A stretch of 64,000 nt of DNA from Diphasiastrum complanatum. Its lineage: Eukaryota; Streptophyta; Lycopodiopsida; Lycopodiales; Lycopodiaceae. Of the stretch, positions 35,011 through 46,697 are shown in pieces; the stretch's first letter is position 1; every line of letters starts with the position of its first letter. The stretch lies in contig CM055108.1 of NCBI GenBank assembly GCA_029204225.1, positions 48,680,996-48,744,995 of the forward strand, in the 5' to 3' direction. The notes below the pieces were generated by a model. It saw nothing but the letters and a program-made list of their open reading frames with translations, did no database searches and was not told the origin of the DNA. The translations under genes and the position numbers were made by a program.

Positions 35011-36690
35011 ACCTATTATAGATTGGGGTTCACTTAGTTGCAAGAGGTGGACTCCAAAATAAAATACAATTGGGTCCTATAGCTCGTGAGTATAGATAGA
35101 GGCCTCCACCACGAGTTTTATAGCATGTGTTTTGTATTGAAATGTTGTTGCTTTGTTAATTGAAGATTCTACTAATTGCATTTCTTTCCATGCTCCATCT
35201 TCATGCATATAGTTTGGGTACTGATGTATGAATGTGTTTCTTGTTAATTTCTCTTTTAAGGATTGGTTTGAGATTAGTATCAAGTAGATGTGTAGAGCTT
35301 GGAAGCTGATCCATCATTCCACTCAATTCAGATGTTGTTAGCCAATTCTCTAGTACCGAGCCAAGCTGAAGACACAAGTTATCTCTCACCCATGACCGAG
35401 GAGGTCTCAGAAGGAAGAGAGTAGAAGAAGCTGAGAGCCGAGCATGAGAGTCGAGGAAATACTAGCTAGGAAGACAGTGAGTAACTATGTGAGCCTACAC
35501 GGTGTATTCCAAAGAAGGAATGACCATGTAGGAGCTAGTAATATTTCCTAGGCATTTGTAAATAAAGGTAGACCCCCCTTAAATTAGTTAGAGTGAGCCA
35601 CCTTTTGATGGTGACCTTAGGGGAAGGGCAAATTCCACATGTAGTTCCTAATTTAGTGGAATTGCCACATGGGCTCCACATAGGCAGCCTTCTTGCTTAT
35701 TTAAGGGCCCCCCTCTCTTGTGAGGGAGCTTTTGATTGTATTGTCAAATTCTCTTGAGCAGATAAAGAGGATCCTCCATGAGTTCTTGATGATAGCTTAG
35801 CTCCTTGTTCATGGCAATGATCTTGAGTGATATTTCTATGAGCATGCTTGATTCCTTTGCATTGTGGATTAACTAGGTTCTTGTTTCTTGTTTATTGTTT
35901 AGTTGTGGATTAGCATTCAGTTCTTGCTTGTGGAATCTTGTAGTAATCAACATTCAAGTAAACTAGATAGGCTGGTTTGTGGCATAGATCTTGCATACTC
36001 CCTTACAGCCAGTTCTTGATTGTTCTTGGGAAATCTAAGCATCAAGTGATGAGTGTTTTTTGATTCTTAGATTGTTAAAATGCTGCTAGGAATCTTGTTT
36101 CTTGTTTCTTGAATCTTGTTTTCAGTAGCTAATCTAGTTCTTGGTTGTTTTCTGATTTAGTAGTTAGTAGTAGGATCGCTCTCTACGCTGAACGTTGATC
36201 TTCTTGAGCTGTAGATGGTTACATGGCTGGTTTCTTGCATGTAGCTGAGTATCGAATTTGAGTTACCCACTGACAGGCTAGGAATACGTAATGAAACCTG
36301 AGTAACACTTTTGCTCTATAACAGTTCTAATAAGAAGAAGAACCACAAAGAACCGTAGCAACAGAAGAAAGTAATCCAAGAAAAGAAAAGAGATAAAAAA
36401 ACAAAAGAAGAAACGTGTTCACAGATTCAGTGAACATTTGGAGCCGTTCCACAGCTACACACACGCGCAACCAAGCCATATCTCAATCTCCTGTGTTGCG
36501 ACACAATCGCCCTAAGAGCTCCTACATGTTCATTACCGAGCTCATCACTTCGGTCTTGATCGAAGTCCTGCTCGTTTCTCAACCGGAGTCTCATGATCCT
36601 CACCAAGCCGAGCTCCACGACTCAAGTCTGGACCGGACCAGTACCTCATACCTCTCGACCGAACCACAACTTCACAATTCTAACATGTCC
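35011..36690. other. LTR-like, gene-free region before the gypsy arrays
   Basis: The region has no recognised gene. The 35275-35335 stretch matches 43665-43720, 35400-35600 is a looser relative of the 34761 repeat, and 36391-36440 matches 43505-43550. These pairs suggest that 34.8-36.4 kb and 43.5-43.8 kb come from related LTR or untranslated regions. Confidence 0.5.
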
Positions 36691-37420
36691 TGATTTACAC
36701 CTCAACCGCCGCTTATCGTTCAAATCTCAACCGGAGTAATAACTCCAAATTTTGAACAAACATCTCTTTGACATCTCGACCAAAGAAAACCTTCACATTT
36801 TAACCTGACCCTTCATTCCTAATCTCAACTGGAGTGTTCAGTCAAAACTCGACCGGAGCACTCCTATCACATCTCAACCAGAGCATTTCACTCAAAACTC
36901 AACCGAAGCACTCCTATCACATCTCAACCAGAAGCACTCCTATCACATCTCAATCGGAGCACTCCTATCACATCTCAACCGGAGCATTTCACTCACATCT
37001 CAACCGGAGTGTTCAGTCAAAACTCGACCGGAGCACTCCCATCACATCTCAACCAGAGCACTCCACTCAGTTCTCAACCGGAGTGTTCAGTCAAATCTCG
37101 ACCGAAGAACTCTCCTCATATCTCGACCGGAGCACTCTGCTCAGATCTCAAACTGAGCACTCTGTTCAGATCTCAACTGGATCACTCTCTTCAGATTTCA
37201 ATCGGAGCACTTGCTCGCATCTCAGCCGACGTGTTCCATCAGATCTCAACTAGAAAACTCTGTTCAGATCTCAACTGGAGCACTTTCTCGTATCTCAACC
37301 GACGTGTTCCATCAGATCTCAACCGGAGCACTACTCTTGAATCTCAACCGGAGCCGGACCCTCATCAAATTTCAACCAAAGCCGGAACCTTACTCAAATT
37401 CCGATCGATGAACATTCGTC
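36691..37420 (+). repeat. Degenerate 25-bp tandem array (CTCAACCGGAGCACTC type)
   Basis: Roughly 25 imperfect units of the form CATCTCAACCGGAGCACTCCTAT lie in tandem. The three apparent ORFs through it are repeat translations (IST-GAL, LNRS). The same unit recurs at 40600-40960 and 41590-41770 (plus) and 53740-53960 (minus), always near gypsy pieces. Confidence 0.9.
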
Positions 37421-38008
37421 CTTGACCATCATAGACCACAACAGACTGCAATATTACGGACTACGAATCCTTCATCACCATCGACTACCCACAAACGACC
37501 ATTCCTCCTCACCATCACAAACTGCCACAACCGCCATCTTACGGCCTCCTACAAATACACCCCACCATCACAGACCGCCACATCCACAATATTACGGCCT
37601 ACGACTCCGCCATCACCTCCAGCCTGCAAACAATTTTCATCAGCCAGCAAACGACCTTCATCGAATGCCAGCCCGCAAACGACCTTCATCAACTGCTAAC
37701 CCGTAATAGACCACAAACCACATGCCATAACCGTAACAACCCACAACTGACCGCCACATCCGTAATCCCAAGGCCTACCATGAATACCTCCACCGTCCCT
37801 CATCGCAATATTATGGCCTACGACTTCGTCATCACCTCCAAACCATAAATGACCATCATCGACTGCAACAAACTGCCATCGACCGTCTAGCCTAATCGAC
37901 CACCATCGACAATCATAGACCACAACCACCGCATTTCGACAACCGTATCCACCATAACCAGAGTGCACAGGCTTATTTCCACAATTCTATGACACTCTAC
38001 GAGCTATC
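37421..38008 (+). other. C/A-rich region before gypsy gag
   Basis: A low-complexity stretch of CGACCATCATCGACTGC-like words with no credible gene. It is probably the 5' LTR end or leader of the gypsy element. Confidence 0.5.
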
Positions 38009-39595
38009 ATGGATCGCCGTTACGATCCGAATACTATAGAGGACTATCCACCAGAGATGGTCTCCCCATCCACCAAACTGGCTCGATTTAACAAGTATTT
38101 CTGGATGAGATCCCAAGTCCAAGAGCCATCCACAAACCCATTCGATAGATGGGAACCTATGTGTTATGAAGCTCCATATGAACGACCACAATTTCATGTT
38201 GTTGAATCCTCACATGCACGAGCTCACTTAAATGGAGCTTTCGCAAATAATGTTCCACATACTGAAAAAAGGACCCCAAAGCTAGACTTACCTAAGTACG
38301 ATGGTAACACTGATCCTCAAAGATTTTTCCAAGTCTTTGACAATGCCTATGATGTCTACGGCGAGACATCACCAGAGGCCATGGTACAGCTCTTCTCGAT
38401 GACCATGATCGATCGTGCACGAGAGTGGTTTTTTAACCTTGATCGTGAAGATAAACGTGAATGGTTACTCTTGAAAGAGGCCATTATCAAACGGTTCAAG
38501 CCTTTTCGCTTGATAGAAAGTTCTTTTGTCAAACTAAGTAATATCAAAATGACAAAAGACGAAAAAGTACGTGACTACATTGAACGATTTAAATGATTAA
38601 AAAGTCAGGTACAAGAGCAACCTACTGAGTCCATGCTCATCATTTGGTTCCTTGTTGGACTCCCATGATGGATACGACATGAACTTCGTTCCAATGATGA
38701 ATATACATCATTGAAACAAGCCATGTCCGATGTCATTCGGGAAGAAGATGAGGGCTCAGAAGTGGATGAACCACGTGAACGGAGAGCACATCGTGCTATC
38801 CAAGAAGCTCGAGCAAACGATGACACACGAGAACAGTTATGGAAGACACAGATGGAGTTGCTTAACTAGCAACACCAACAACAGATGGATAAACTCACAA
38901 AAGAGTTCCAAAACACTCTTAAGTCTATCCAAAGTTTAATGCCAGGTCAGTTCCCCACTGGCCAAATTCATCATAGACCAGAGAACATGTGGTGCCCTCA
39001 CTGTCGAGGTACGCACACTGGCAATGAGTGCCCTTCATACCAACCGGTCCCAGACACCTCCTTGATCAAATGTGAAATCTGTGACTTTATGGGGCATACC
39101 TCCCTCTATTTCTATTATAACCTGAGGAATCAGTCTCAGAACCAGTCAAGAGGACATTATCAACCTCCTCGACAACCATTTATTTCATAGCAACAACACA
39201 CGCCATATCCACCACGAAATGACCAGGTCCATATACAGGAGTTGCCCAGACAACCTAGACATGAACCTCAACCACAACTGGCACTCTTAGGACCACCACC
39301 ACGAGGACAACAAGATCTAGGAGCACAAAAACATAGACATCCTCGAGAGTCTGCCCACACACACCTGGTAGAAAACTCCTACGATCAATCATATCATCAT
39401 GATACATCAATTCCATCATCTAGCCATCACCAGTATCAAACCGGCAACTCATGTTCGTGCAAACAAGCTAAGTATTTTACACCACCAGAAAATCCAACAC
39501 AGCTAGCCATCCAAGATGATTACGCTATCGCCACCAAACCAATGAACAACCGTTGCTTTATCTATGGCAAAACAGGACATTTCATGGGCTGAGGA
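38009..39595 (+). pseudogene. Ty3/gypsy gag
   Basis: Gag forms the particle and binds element RNA. It starts MDRRYDPNTIEDYPPEM; the retrotrans-gag core (PKLDLPKYDGNTDPQRFFQV, AREWFFNLDREDKREW, FVKLSNIKMTKDEKVRDYIE) lies at residues about 90-195. A TGA at 38594-38596 then breaks it. Downstream are a glutamine-rich part, a knuckle-like CPHCRGTHTGNEC (C-x2-C-x3-H-x4-C, near 38991), a second CEICDFMGHT, and near 39552 CFIYGKTGHF, where a knuckle Cys is replaced by Tyr. Several stops occur. Protease does not follow; the next recognisable sequence is integrase at 39690. Confidence 0.88.
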
Positions 39596-39689
39596 AATCA
39601 CTCAATTCCTCACAATAGGCCGACTAAAAGAAGGCCTGACTACAACGAATTTTTTTTTTTTTTAATAAAAGCAGTGCCCTTTTAGCTAA

Positions 39690-40203
39690 TTGCGGGACAA
39701 CTTTACAAAAGGGGCGTTGATGACATTATTCGACGATGTGCTTATGAATCTGAGATACGACCGATAATATCTTAGGCTCATGAGGGCATTGGAGGTGGCC
39801 ACTTTCGCTAAGAATTGCAGAAGCTTTTTCAACAGATCTCTGTGAAAAACCTCCAATAGAACAACAAGTCAAAACCAGGCTCTTCACATTAGCCCAGTTA
39901 TGCGACACAAGACTAATATCTTATCACGCACAACTAGTTAACAAATGACCTCAAAAAGCTTGGCATGACCATCACCTCTGCAATAAAGATCTACACTTAG
40001 GTGACCAGGTACTTCTTTATACATCAAATAAGCACCCCGACAAATTGAAGTTCAGAAGTGAGAGGCCATACGTTATTAAAAAAATATTTCCTAATGGTGC
40101 AGTCCAGTTACAAACACTTGACAAGACACTCCTAGACATTGTTGTAAATGGTGGTCGTCTACGGTGGTACTACGAAGAGTTGTTCTTTGTTGACCCAATT
40201 TAG
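39690..40203 (+). pseudogene. Ty3/gypsy integrase ends joined by deletion
   Basis: The first piece (about 39700-39810) reads DDIIRRCAYESEIRPII, then AHEGIGGGHF, the integrase zinc-binding region. The second (about 39900-40203) reads TRLISYHAQLVNK, DLHLGDQVLLYTSNKH and RRYYEELFFVDPI, the integrase C-terminal GPY-type module and tail. The whole DDE core between them is missing, as are protease, RT and RNase H upstream. The same tail is found on the minus strand at 54640-55010. Confidence 0.88.
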
Positions 40204-40599
40204 GATCTTTTCCCTTGAAAAAAATCAAAATAAAAATAAACATGTTATTTTAATCCTTTCCTTGTACATCTCGTCTTTCATGCCTATTGTTCACCTCGTT
40301 CCTTGTTTATACTTCATATCATTACTTATGTACATTCTATGCATTTTTCTTTTTCTTTTTTCCTTTTGTACATACTCATGGGTCATGGATATTCTAGATC
40401 GACAACTGATAGGCTACACCTTAGGAAATCATTCTCACACATCGGTCACCTCACCTCTGTCTCACTGGTATCTCAGGGTAACCAACATTCTTGGAGATAC
40501 ACCTCTTTCATAAGAACTTCTACTCTGAGCTACAGTCCTATTTTCTTTGGAGTTCTTCACTTGCATCAAACAGATCCATTTATGCATTACGAGATTTTC
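40204..40599 (+). other. Gypsy 3' untranslated region
   Basis: There is no clear gene. The DNA is pyrimidine-rich and leads into the tandem array. Confidence 0.5.
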
Positions 40600-40965
40600 T
40601 CAAAATCTCAACCGGAGTGCTCCTGTCAAATCTCGACCGAAGCAGTTCTGTCAAATCTCGACCAAAGCAGTTCTGTCAGATCTCGACCGGAGCAGTTCTG
40701 TCAAATCTCGACCGGAGCCATTCTATCAGATCTCGACTGGAGCCTTCCTTCAAATCTCGACCAGAGCCTTCTTTTAGATCTCGACCGGAGCCTTCCTTCA
40801 GATCTCGACCGGAGCAGTTCTGTCAGATCTCGACCGAAGCCTTCCTTCAGATCTCGACCGGAGCAGTCCTTCAAATTTCGACCGGAGTAGTCCTTCAAAT
40901 CTCGACCGAAGCAGTCCTTCAGATCTCGACCGAAGCAGTTCTATCAAATCTCGACCAGAGGACCT
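40600..40965 (+). repeat. 24-25-bp tandem array (ATCTCGACCGGAGC type)
   Basis: About 14 units of ATCTCGACCGGAGC plus CTTCCTTCAG or AGTTCTGTCAG are arranged in tandem, with 24-25 bases per unit. ORFs on both strands through it are repeat translations. It lies between the gypsy integrase tail and the polypurine tract. Confidence 0.95.
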
Positions 40966-41265
40966 ACATTCCAATTTCATGAACTGGCACGTTCCATCTC
41001 CCTTGCAACCAGAAAACGGTGGCAATAAATGCCCTCACCCCGAAGCCATTTGCACCTCAGCAAAGTGCAAAGCTCAAGTGTTTTCTGGCGACGATCTGCG
41101 ACGATCTTCCTGCTATCGTGACCGATCCTGGCGCTCGACTGTTCAATCCTTCAGTCATCATCTTCACATCATCTCTACATCGTTACCTCTCCCTTGTGAG
41201 CGCCATCACTAAAACTTTTCACACCAACATCGCCGACAAAATACCTCATATTTCAAGTTTTGCAT

Positions 41266-41277
41266 GCTGAGGGGTAG
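41266..41277 (+). other. Gypsy polypurine tract
   Basis: GCTGAGGGGTAG followed by TGTCATGCGAGC marks the start of a gypsy 3' LTR. The minus-strand copy at 54152-54163 has the same GCTGAGGGGTAG before TGTAGG. Confidence 0.9.
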
Positions 41278-41805
41278 TGTCATGCGAGCACTCATCACGC
41301 TCCTGTCACACTATTGAACATCCTAAAATCACTATCACAAACCATATACCTTCAACCCGCTTCATTCCTCACAAATCCACATCCATAACATTACAACCAT
41401 TGTCAAACACCTCCACTTGCTCCTATTCCACTCCCTATCTTTCTTAACTCGACCTCACTCTGTTCACCCTCCTTTACATCATCCTCTTTGGTTTACCACC
41501 CACACCGCTCTATCCAACATAGCCATCTTCCACATATCTCACTTTCATACATCACTCCCCACACACTTTCCGAACAATTCTGCACCTCCACTTCCCCTCT
41601 CAACTGGAGCCCCCTTCCAAACTCAACCGAAGTCCTCCACTTCCCATCTCAACCGGAGCCCCCTCCTTCCAAAATCAACCGAAGTCCTCCACTTTCCATC
41701 TCAACCGGAGCCCAACCCTTCACATCTCAACTGATGCCCTTTCCACTGTCTCACATCTCAACCGAACCAGTTTTTCTAGAATCTTCCTTCTTCCATTTTC
41801 CCACC
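41278..41805 (+). repeat. Gypsy LTR start with short repeat array
   Basis: It begins TGTCATGCGAGC after the polypurine tract. A C-rich array at about 41590-41770 contains about six CTCAACCGGAGCCC-type units. The right end is unclear; an ORF starts at 41806. Confidence 0.6.
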
Positions 41806-42970
41806 ATGTCATCCAATCCCAGTTCAAGTTCAGATGATCCTGAAGCAAGCAAGCTCGACATCCAGCTGTGCAAGTTAGACCTTACAGAGATACAGACCTA
41901 GTACCAGTAGGCGGAGTCCTTCTTCAAGGAAATCAAATTTCAGATCCCTGTCTTGACAGGTTATCAAAGCTCGTATCTGGTACACATGGCATATGCCAAT
42001 TATCATACCACGACAAGATCGTGTCAAATCATAGTTTCCCCTATCAGGAATTATGTCTATAACGTATCTTTTGTGGCAGCTGACTTGCAACCTTATAGGT
42101 TCCCACAAGGACCAAACACGGTCACAAGGACACTCCAAAAGATAGAGCAAACAACATATTCCAAGTATATTGATCCCTCTATGACCAAGTGGAAGAATAA
42201 GGATGAGTACAAGCTGGAAGCAATCAACGACAAACAACTTCAAGCAGCATGTGCATATCTCACCAGATGCACACAAAAGCCTCGAATGAAAGTGCTGAGG
42301 GTACCCATGTCCCTGTTTCACATGATGGCAGATTCACGACTGCATGCCCATAACCTCTATGATTGGGCATAGTTTGCTTCGAATTGTCTTCATGAGTGCA
42401 TTAAGAACAAGCAACCCATCACAATATTGGGATATCTGATGACAGATATCACTCTGCATCAAGTACAAAATGGGCCAAAGCTTCATCAACAACTACAGCT
42501 TGCGGACAACGCATGAGAAATTCCCATTGAACATAAGAAGTCTAAGCGTGCAAGGACCACTTCACCATCGGGGTCCCAGGCTAAATGAGTCAACACCAGT
42601 ATCCTCCCTCTGGTGCAGAAGCCAAGAAGCCCACCACAGGATCCACAAACAACTGCAACTTCCGGAGCTCAACAGGCAGATATCTCAAGGGCTCAGTTGC
42701 CAGGCACACGGCAACAACAGAGGCAAGAGAAGCTTCAAGTTGGGAGCACATCACCGGTGGGATCAGTTTCACATGGTTCCACGTCAAATGGTGGCAGCTC
42801 GTCAACAGCATCACAACAACACTCGTCACCTCACATGTCATTGACGGGGGTGATGGAGCAACTACCTCAACACTGGCACCTGACATGACAATACCTCAAG
42901 TCACAAGTCAGCCAGATGAAGCCACCACCCCACCCACACTAATTACTACGCCAACGCCACCAACATCACC
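41806..42970 (+). pseudogene. Unrecognised ORF next to the gypsy LTR
   Basis: From an ATG at 41806 one frame runs MSSNPSSSSDDPEASKLDIQ, two TAGs near 41900, then a long open part (AYANYHTTTRSCQIIVSPIR, YRFPQGPNTVTRTLQKIEQT, KPRMKVLRVPMSLFHMMADS, then CIKNKQPITILGYLMTDITL). A basic patch KKSKRAR and a Q/S/T-rich tail follow with further stops. Ignoring the stops, it resembles a real protein of about 350 residues. I do not recognise it; an extra ORF of a retrotransposon is the simplest guess. Three of the stops are TAG, which could come from CAG. Confidence 0.5.
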
Positions 42971-43504
42971 ACTAGCACAAGTTTTTTTTTTGGGGGGGGG
43001 AGGAGTGCGGATATCCAGTCCCCGGGACACAAAAGCGGCTCAGCAACCACAAGCCTAGCAGGTCCACACACTAGACACCTCGCAATACTTTGATGCTGCG
43101 GACCTGATGGAAATCAGTGACGACGAGCCAGAAAAGGAGAAGCAACCAAGAAGAAGTCAAACCCCTCCACTAACCACCACAACAGTCACTAACATCATCC
43201 CTCCACTCCCTCCACCTCCAAGTTCAGCTCTAACACCACGTTTATTTTTTGGTTTAGCCTCACCATCCCACACTTCAGATCAATATCCAGCTCTCACTAA
43301 CCCTGAAAACCTCATTGAAGCAGCCAAGTGCTCGATGATAGGCCCATTTGAAACAAGCTACCACATGCATTGGTTGGTGAGCTAGCACCAAATGCTCGAG
43401 AACAGAGTCCAGCATCAAGACCAGGAGATTGTGCATTATGAAAGGCTGGCCAAAGAAAAAGAAAAAGAGACACTAGAAAGCATATCCATGATGGCCGGCC
43501 AGTA
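42971..43504 (+). other. Low-complexity, decayed continuation
   Basis: A run of T followed by G (about 42981-43002) is followed by P/T/S-rich reading in changing frames. No domain is recognised. Confidence 0.4.
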
Positions 43505-43550
43505 GAGATAAAAAAAAGCAAAAGAAAAAACGTGTTCAAAGATTCAGTAA
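43505..43550 (+). repeat. Short repeat shared with 36391-36440, containing a hairpin
   Basis: GAGATAAAAAAA...CGTGTTCAAAGATTCAGT matches 36391-36440 with few changes. GTTCAAAGATT and AATCTGTGAAC can pair with one mismatch. Confidence 0.7.
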
Positions 43551-43576
43551 ATCTGTGAACAAATGCTTCTTAGTTA

Positions 43577-43793
43577 TTGGCTCCCTGAGAAGTTCTTGCT
43601 ACAATTGTTGAGTGACAGTTGTAACAAGCACTTTGTAGGATTCTCATTTGTGTTAGCATCAGGTAGATGTGCAGGACTTGGAGATTGATCCACCATTCCA
43701 CTGAGTGTTGATGTCTCCCGATTTTTGGCTCCCTGAGGAGTTCTTCTTACAACTGTTGAGTGACAGTTGTAAGAAGCACTTTATAGGACCTAT
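43577..43793 (+). repeat. Duplicated hairpin block
   Basis: Two copies of about 69 bases (43577-43645 and 43725-43793), each starting TTGGCTCCCTGAG(A/G)AGTTCTT, lie 148 bases apart. Each contains an inverted repeat around TGAGTG. In the second copy the 14-bp arms (43743-43756 and 43763-43776) are perfect. In the first (43595-43608 and 43615-43628) they have two mismatches. Confidence 0.9.
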
Positions 43794-44749
43794 GATTTCA
43801 GTTTTAAAGAGGTTGTGTTGATTTTGTGATTCTAGTAGGAGTAGATTTAGTTTAGCTCTCTTATGTTTCTGTAGATTAGTTTAGTAATATTCTACAGTCT
43901 ATAATAATAAAGCAAAAACTGAAGCAATCTGTAGAAAGTAGGAATCGAGTTCTGATAGATTCTATATCCAAGTTGAGCTTCCATTGCCAATAAATGATCG
44001 AGATCAGGTTATAGGTGTGACTTTGACAAGCGTGGGACACACTACCATTATACAAACAGAGACAGCCGCTAGAGGCTAAAGTAGACATGTTACCAGGTAG
44101 ATCCGTTGCTTAGCAGACTCTATGTTAGAAGAATAATAGCACACAAGGTCAAAATCGCTGCAAAAAAGAAGAAGAAGAGACGCTAATATTGAAGAGGTAG
44201 AATCCAAGCACACATAGTTGGTGAATTAGTAAACAGAGTGTTAGTAGATATTTGCGCTAACATTAGCGTCGGTTGCTACTGACAATCTTCTTGGTTTTTC
44301 ATCTATAAAACTCTGTTTTACAAGCCCATTTTTCAGTTCTTGCTCGCTAATGATTGCTTGCTTCCTGTCTTGCGTTCCTCATTCTCCTAAGCACGCATTT
44401 CAGATTCTTGTTTGTTAGATTGTGATGGCTTCAAAACATCCTTGTTGATCCTTCAGATATGTGTGAACTGTCCCTTGACTTTTCGAAAACCACCGCCCGA
44501 CTGCCCCACCACTCTCCACCGCTTCTCAACTTTTTTTTTCGGATGCGGCAAAACAGTCCATTTACATCTATCATTTACACCCGACAAACAGACTTCCGAA
44601 TCGCATCTGACAGAGAATTCGAATTGCATTCAATAGAACATTCCCTTGTGAGTTTTCATCCATCATCCATTTTTGCATCTGCCAGTCCACTTTCTTTCCA
44701 TCTGCCAGTTTCCATCTGATCCCCGATTACATTTGACATTTTTTAAAAA
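43794..44749. other. No recognised gene
   Basis: AT-rich spacer with small ORFs on both strands and no domain. No exon pattern is visible. Confidence 0.5.
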
Positions 44750-45590
44750 TTCAAGTTCTCGAGTTTGTCACCATTTTTTGAGTTTTTTTATCATTTTCGT
44801 CATTTTTTGAGTTTTCTTTTTATCATTTTCGTCATTTTTTGAGTTTGTTCTTGTTTTTCGAACTTTCTACCATTTTTTCGAGTTTTTTGGGATTTTTCGA
44901 GGATTTTCGAGTATTTTTGAATTTTTTTTTAGGATTTTCGAGTTTTTTTCGAGGATTTTCGCGTTCTTCTAAATTTTTTTCAAATTTTTTGAGTTTTTCT
45001 AAATTTTCGCGAGGATTTTTGAGTTTTTTACAATGAGATTTTTGAATTTTTTCGAGTTTTTTTTTTTTTCTGAATTTTTTGAGAATTTTCGAGTTTTTCC
45101 CAACGACGTTTCGAGGTTTTCGAGTTTTTTTTTCTGAATTTTTCGAGTTTTTCTGGATTTTTCAAGAATTTTTGAGTTTTTTCCAATGAGTTTTTCAACG
45201 ATTTTCGAGTTTTTTTTCTTTGAATTTTTCGAGTTTCATTTTTCAGAAATTTTTGGGTTGTTCAAGTTTTTTGAGTTTTTTGGAATTTTTTCAGACTTTT
45301 ATTTTGTATTTTAGGGTTTCGAGCTTTTCGCGTTTTTTGTTATTTTCGAATTTTGATTTTCGTTTTCGAGCATTTTCATTTTCGTTTTCAAGGATTTTTG
45401 TTTTCGCGTTTCTTCAAAAATCTTCGCATTTTTTCGAGTTTTGCGTTTTTTTTTAGTTTCACATTTCTTTTGAGATTTTTTGCATTGTTCGAGTTTCGCG
45501 TTTTTTTGAGTTTCACGTCTTTTCGAGATTTTTCGTATTTTTTTGAGTTGTTTTGCGTTTTTCAAGTTTCGCAAATACTTTTTTCGATCT
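44750..45590 (+). repeat. Low-complexity T-rich array (GAGTTTTTCGAATTTTT type)
   Basis: Degenerate repeats of TTTTCGAGTTTTT and TTTTTGAATTTTT run for about 840 bases with a strong strand bias toward T. Phe/Ser-rich and Lys-rich ORFs here are artefacts. Confidence 0.9.
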
Positions 45591-46120
45591 CTTATAATTT
45601 ATTGAGCCACTTTATTTTTTCAACTGGTTTTGACTTTTTGACCCACTTTATTTCCGATCCAGTTTATTTTTTGACCCACATTTATTTTTTCGACCCACGT
45701 GATTTTTCGACCTACTTTAATTTTTCGACCCACATCATTTTCCCACCCTCTTTACTTTTTCGCCTTACATTATTTTTCGACCTTTTTTATTTTTTTTACC
45801 CACATTATTTTTCGACCATCTTTATTTTTCAACCTACCTTATTTATTTATTGATTTTTTTCTACCGGTTTTGATTTTTTGACCCACTTGATTTTTTGACT
45901 CACTTTATTTTTCGGCCCTTTTTATTTTTTCGACCCACATTATTTTTTTACCCTCTTTACTTTTTCGTCCCACATTATTTTCCGACCTCCTTTATTTTTT
46001 CAACCAACATGTTCCGACCAACTTTATTTTTTGACCACATTATTCTCTGACCCACTTTATGTTTTTTGACCCACTTGATTTTTTCAACCCGCTTGATTTT
46101 CGACCCCGTGTATGTTTTCT
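45591..46120 (+). repeat. Minisatellite (TTTTTCGACCCACATTATT type)
   Basis: About 24 degenerate units of 19-25 bases, based on TTTATTTTTCGACCCAC, run up to the broken edge of the copia LTR at 46121. The unit differs from the preceding GAGTTTTT array. Confidence 0.9.
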
Positions 46121-46697
46121 ATGTACTTTTGATCTCCTAAGCCCAATAATATCGTAAAGATCAGACTAGCATTGATTGACAATAGGAAAGCTGACCATTC
46201 ACGAAATATTATTGTGTTACAAGCAAGATCTGTCAACAAAACATGAAACTGAGCACAATAAATGCCTCAACTCGAATAGAGAGAGAAAATGAAAGTACAA
46301 ACTCGAGTAGAGAGAGGGCACAAAGAGCTTAGTCTCAATTTGCATTACACACAAATTTCATCATTTTCTCAATGAGAGTACATCACATATATATAGATCC
46401 ATGGACTCTCCTCCTACTTTGAGTTGAATTGGAGTTATGAATCCACCTCTCAAGCTATCTAGACTTATTCAAGCCACCTCAATATGTCTAATTGTGCCAC
46501 CTAGTCTTTTCATGCATTAAATGTTGCATGCAAAGTACAAATGGCAATTCCTATGGTAGCTCGAGTTTCTACTTCTACCTACCTTGAATATTTTATTCTA
46601 AGATGGGTCTTTACTAAGCCAAAAGAGCTCAATTCATCTTTGGCATTTTTAGGACCCCTACTTACAACATTAGATAGATTTTTTCAATATTTCGACA
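46121..46697 (-). repeat. 3' LTR of a minus-strand copia, truncated
   Basis: It aligns with 51443-52019 with scattered substitutions and small indels. The first about 36 bases of the plus-strand end, including the CACACGTGTG block, are missing and replaced by minisatellite DNA. The minus-strand start is TGTCGAAATATTG at 46697. Confidence 0.9.

Noticed and set aside
36834-37425. Three overlapping 66-139 codon ORFs as a repeat protein
   Set aside because: All frames of the 25-bp array are open because of its composition; no start, domain or frame preference is seen.
40547-41025. ORFs on both strands through the ACCGGAG array
   Set aside because: They are repeat translations in several frames, as for the 5' array.
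44839-45853. Phe-rich and Lys-rich ORFs resembling membrane or nuclear proteins
   Set aside because: Low-complexity T-rich repeats produce them.
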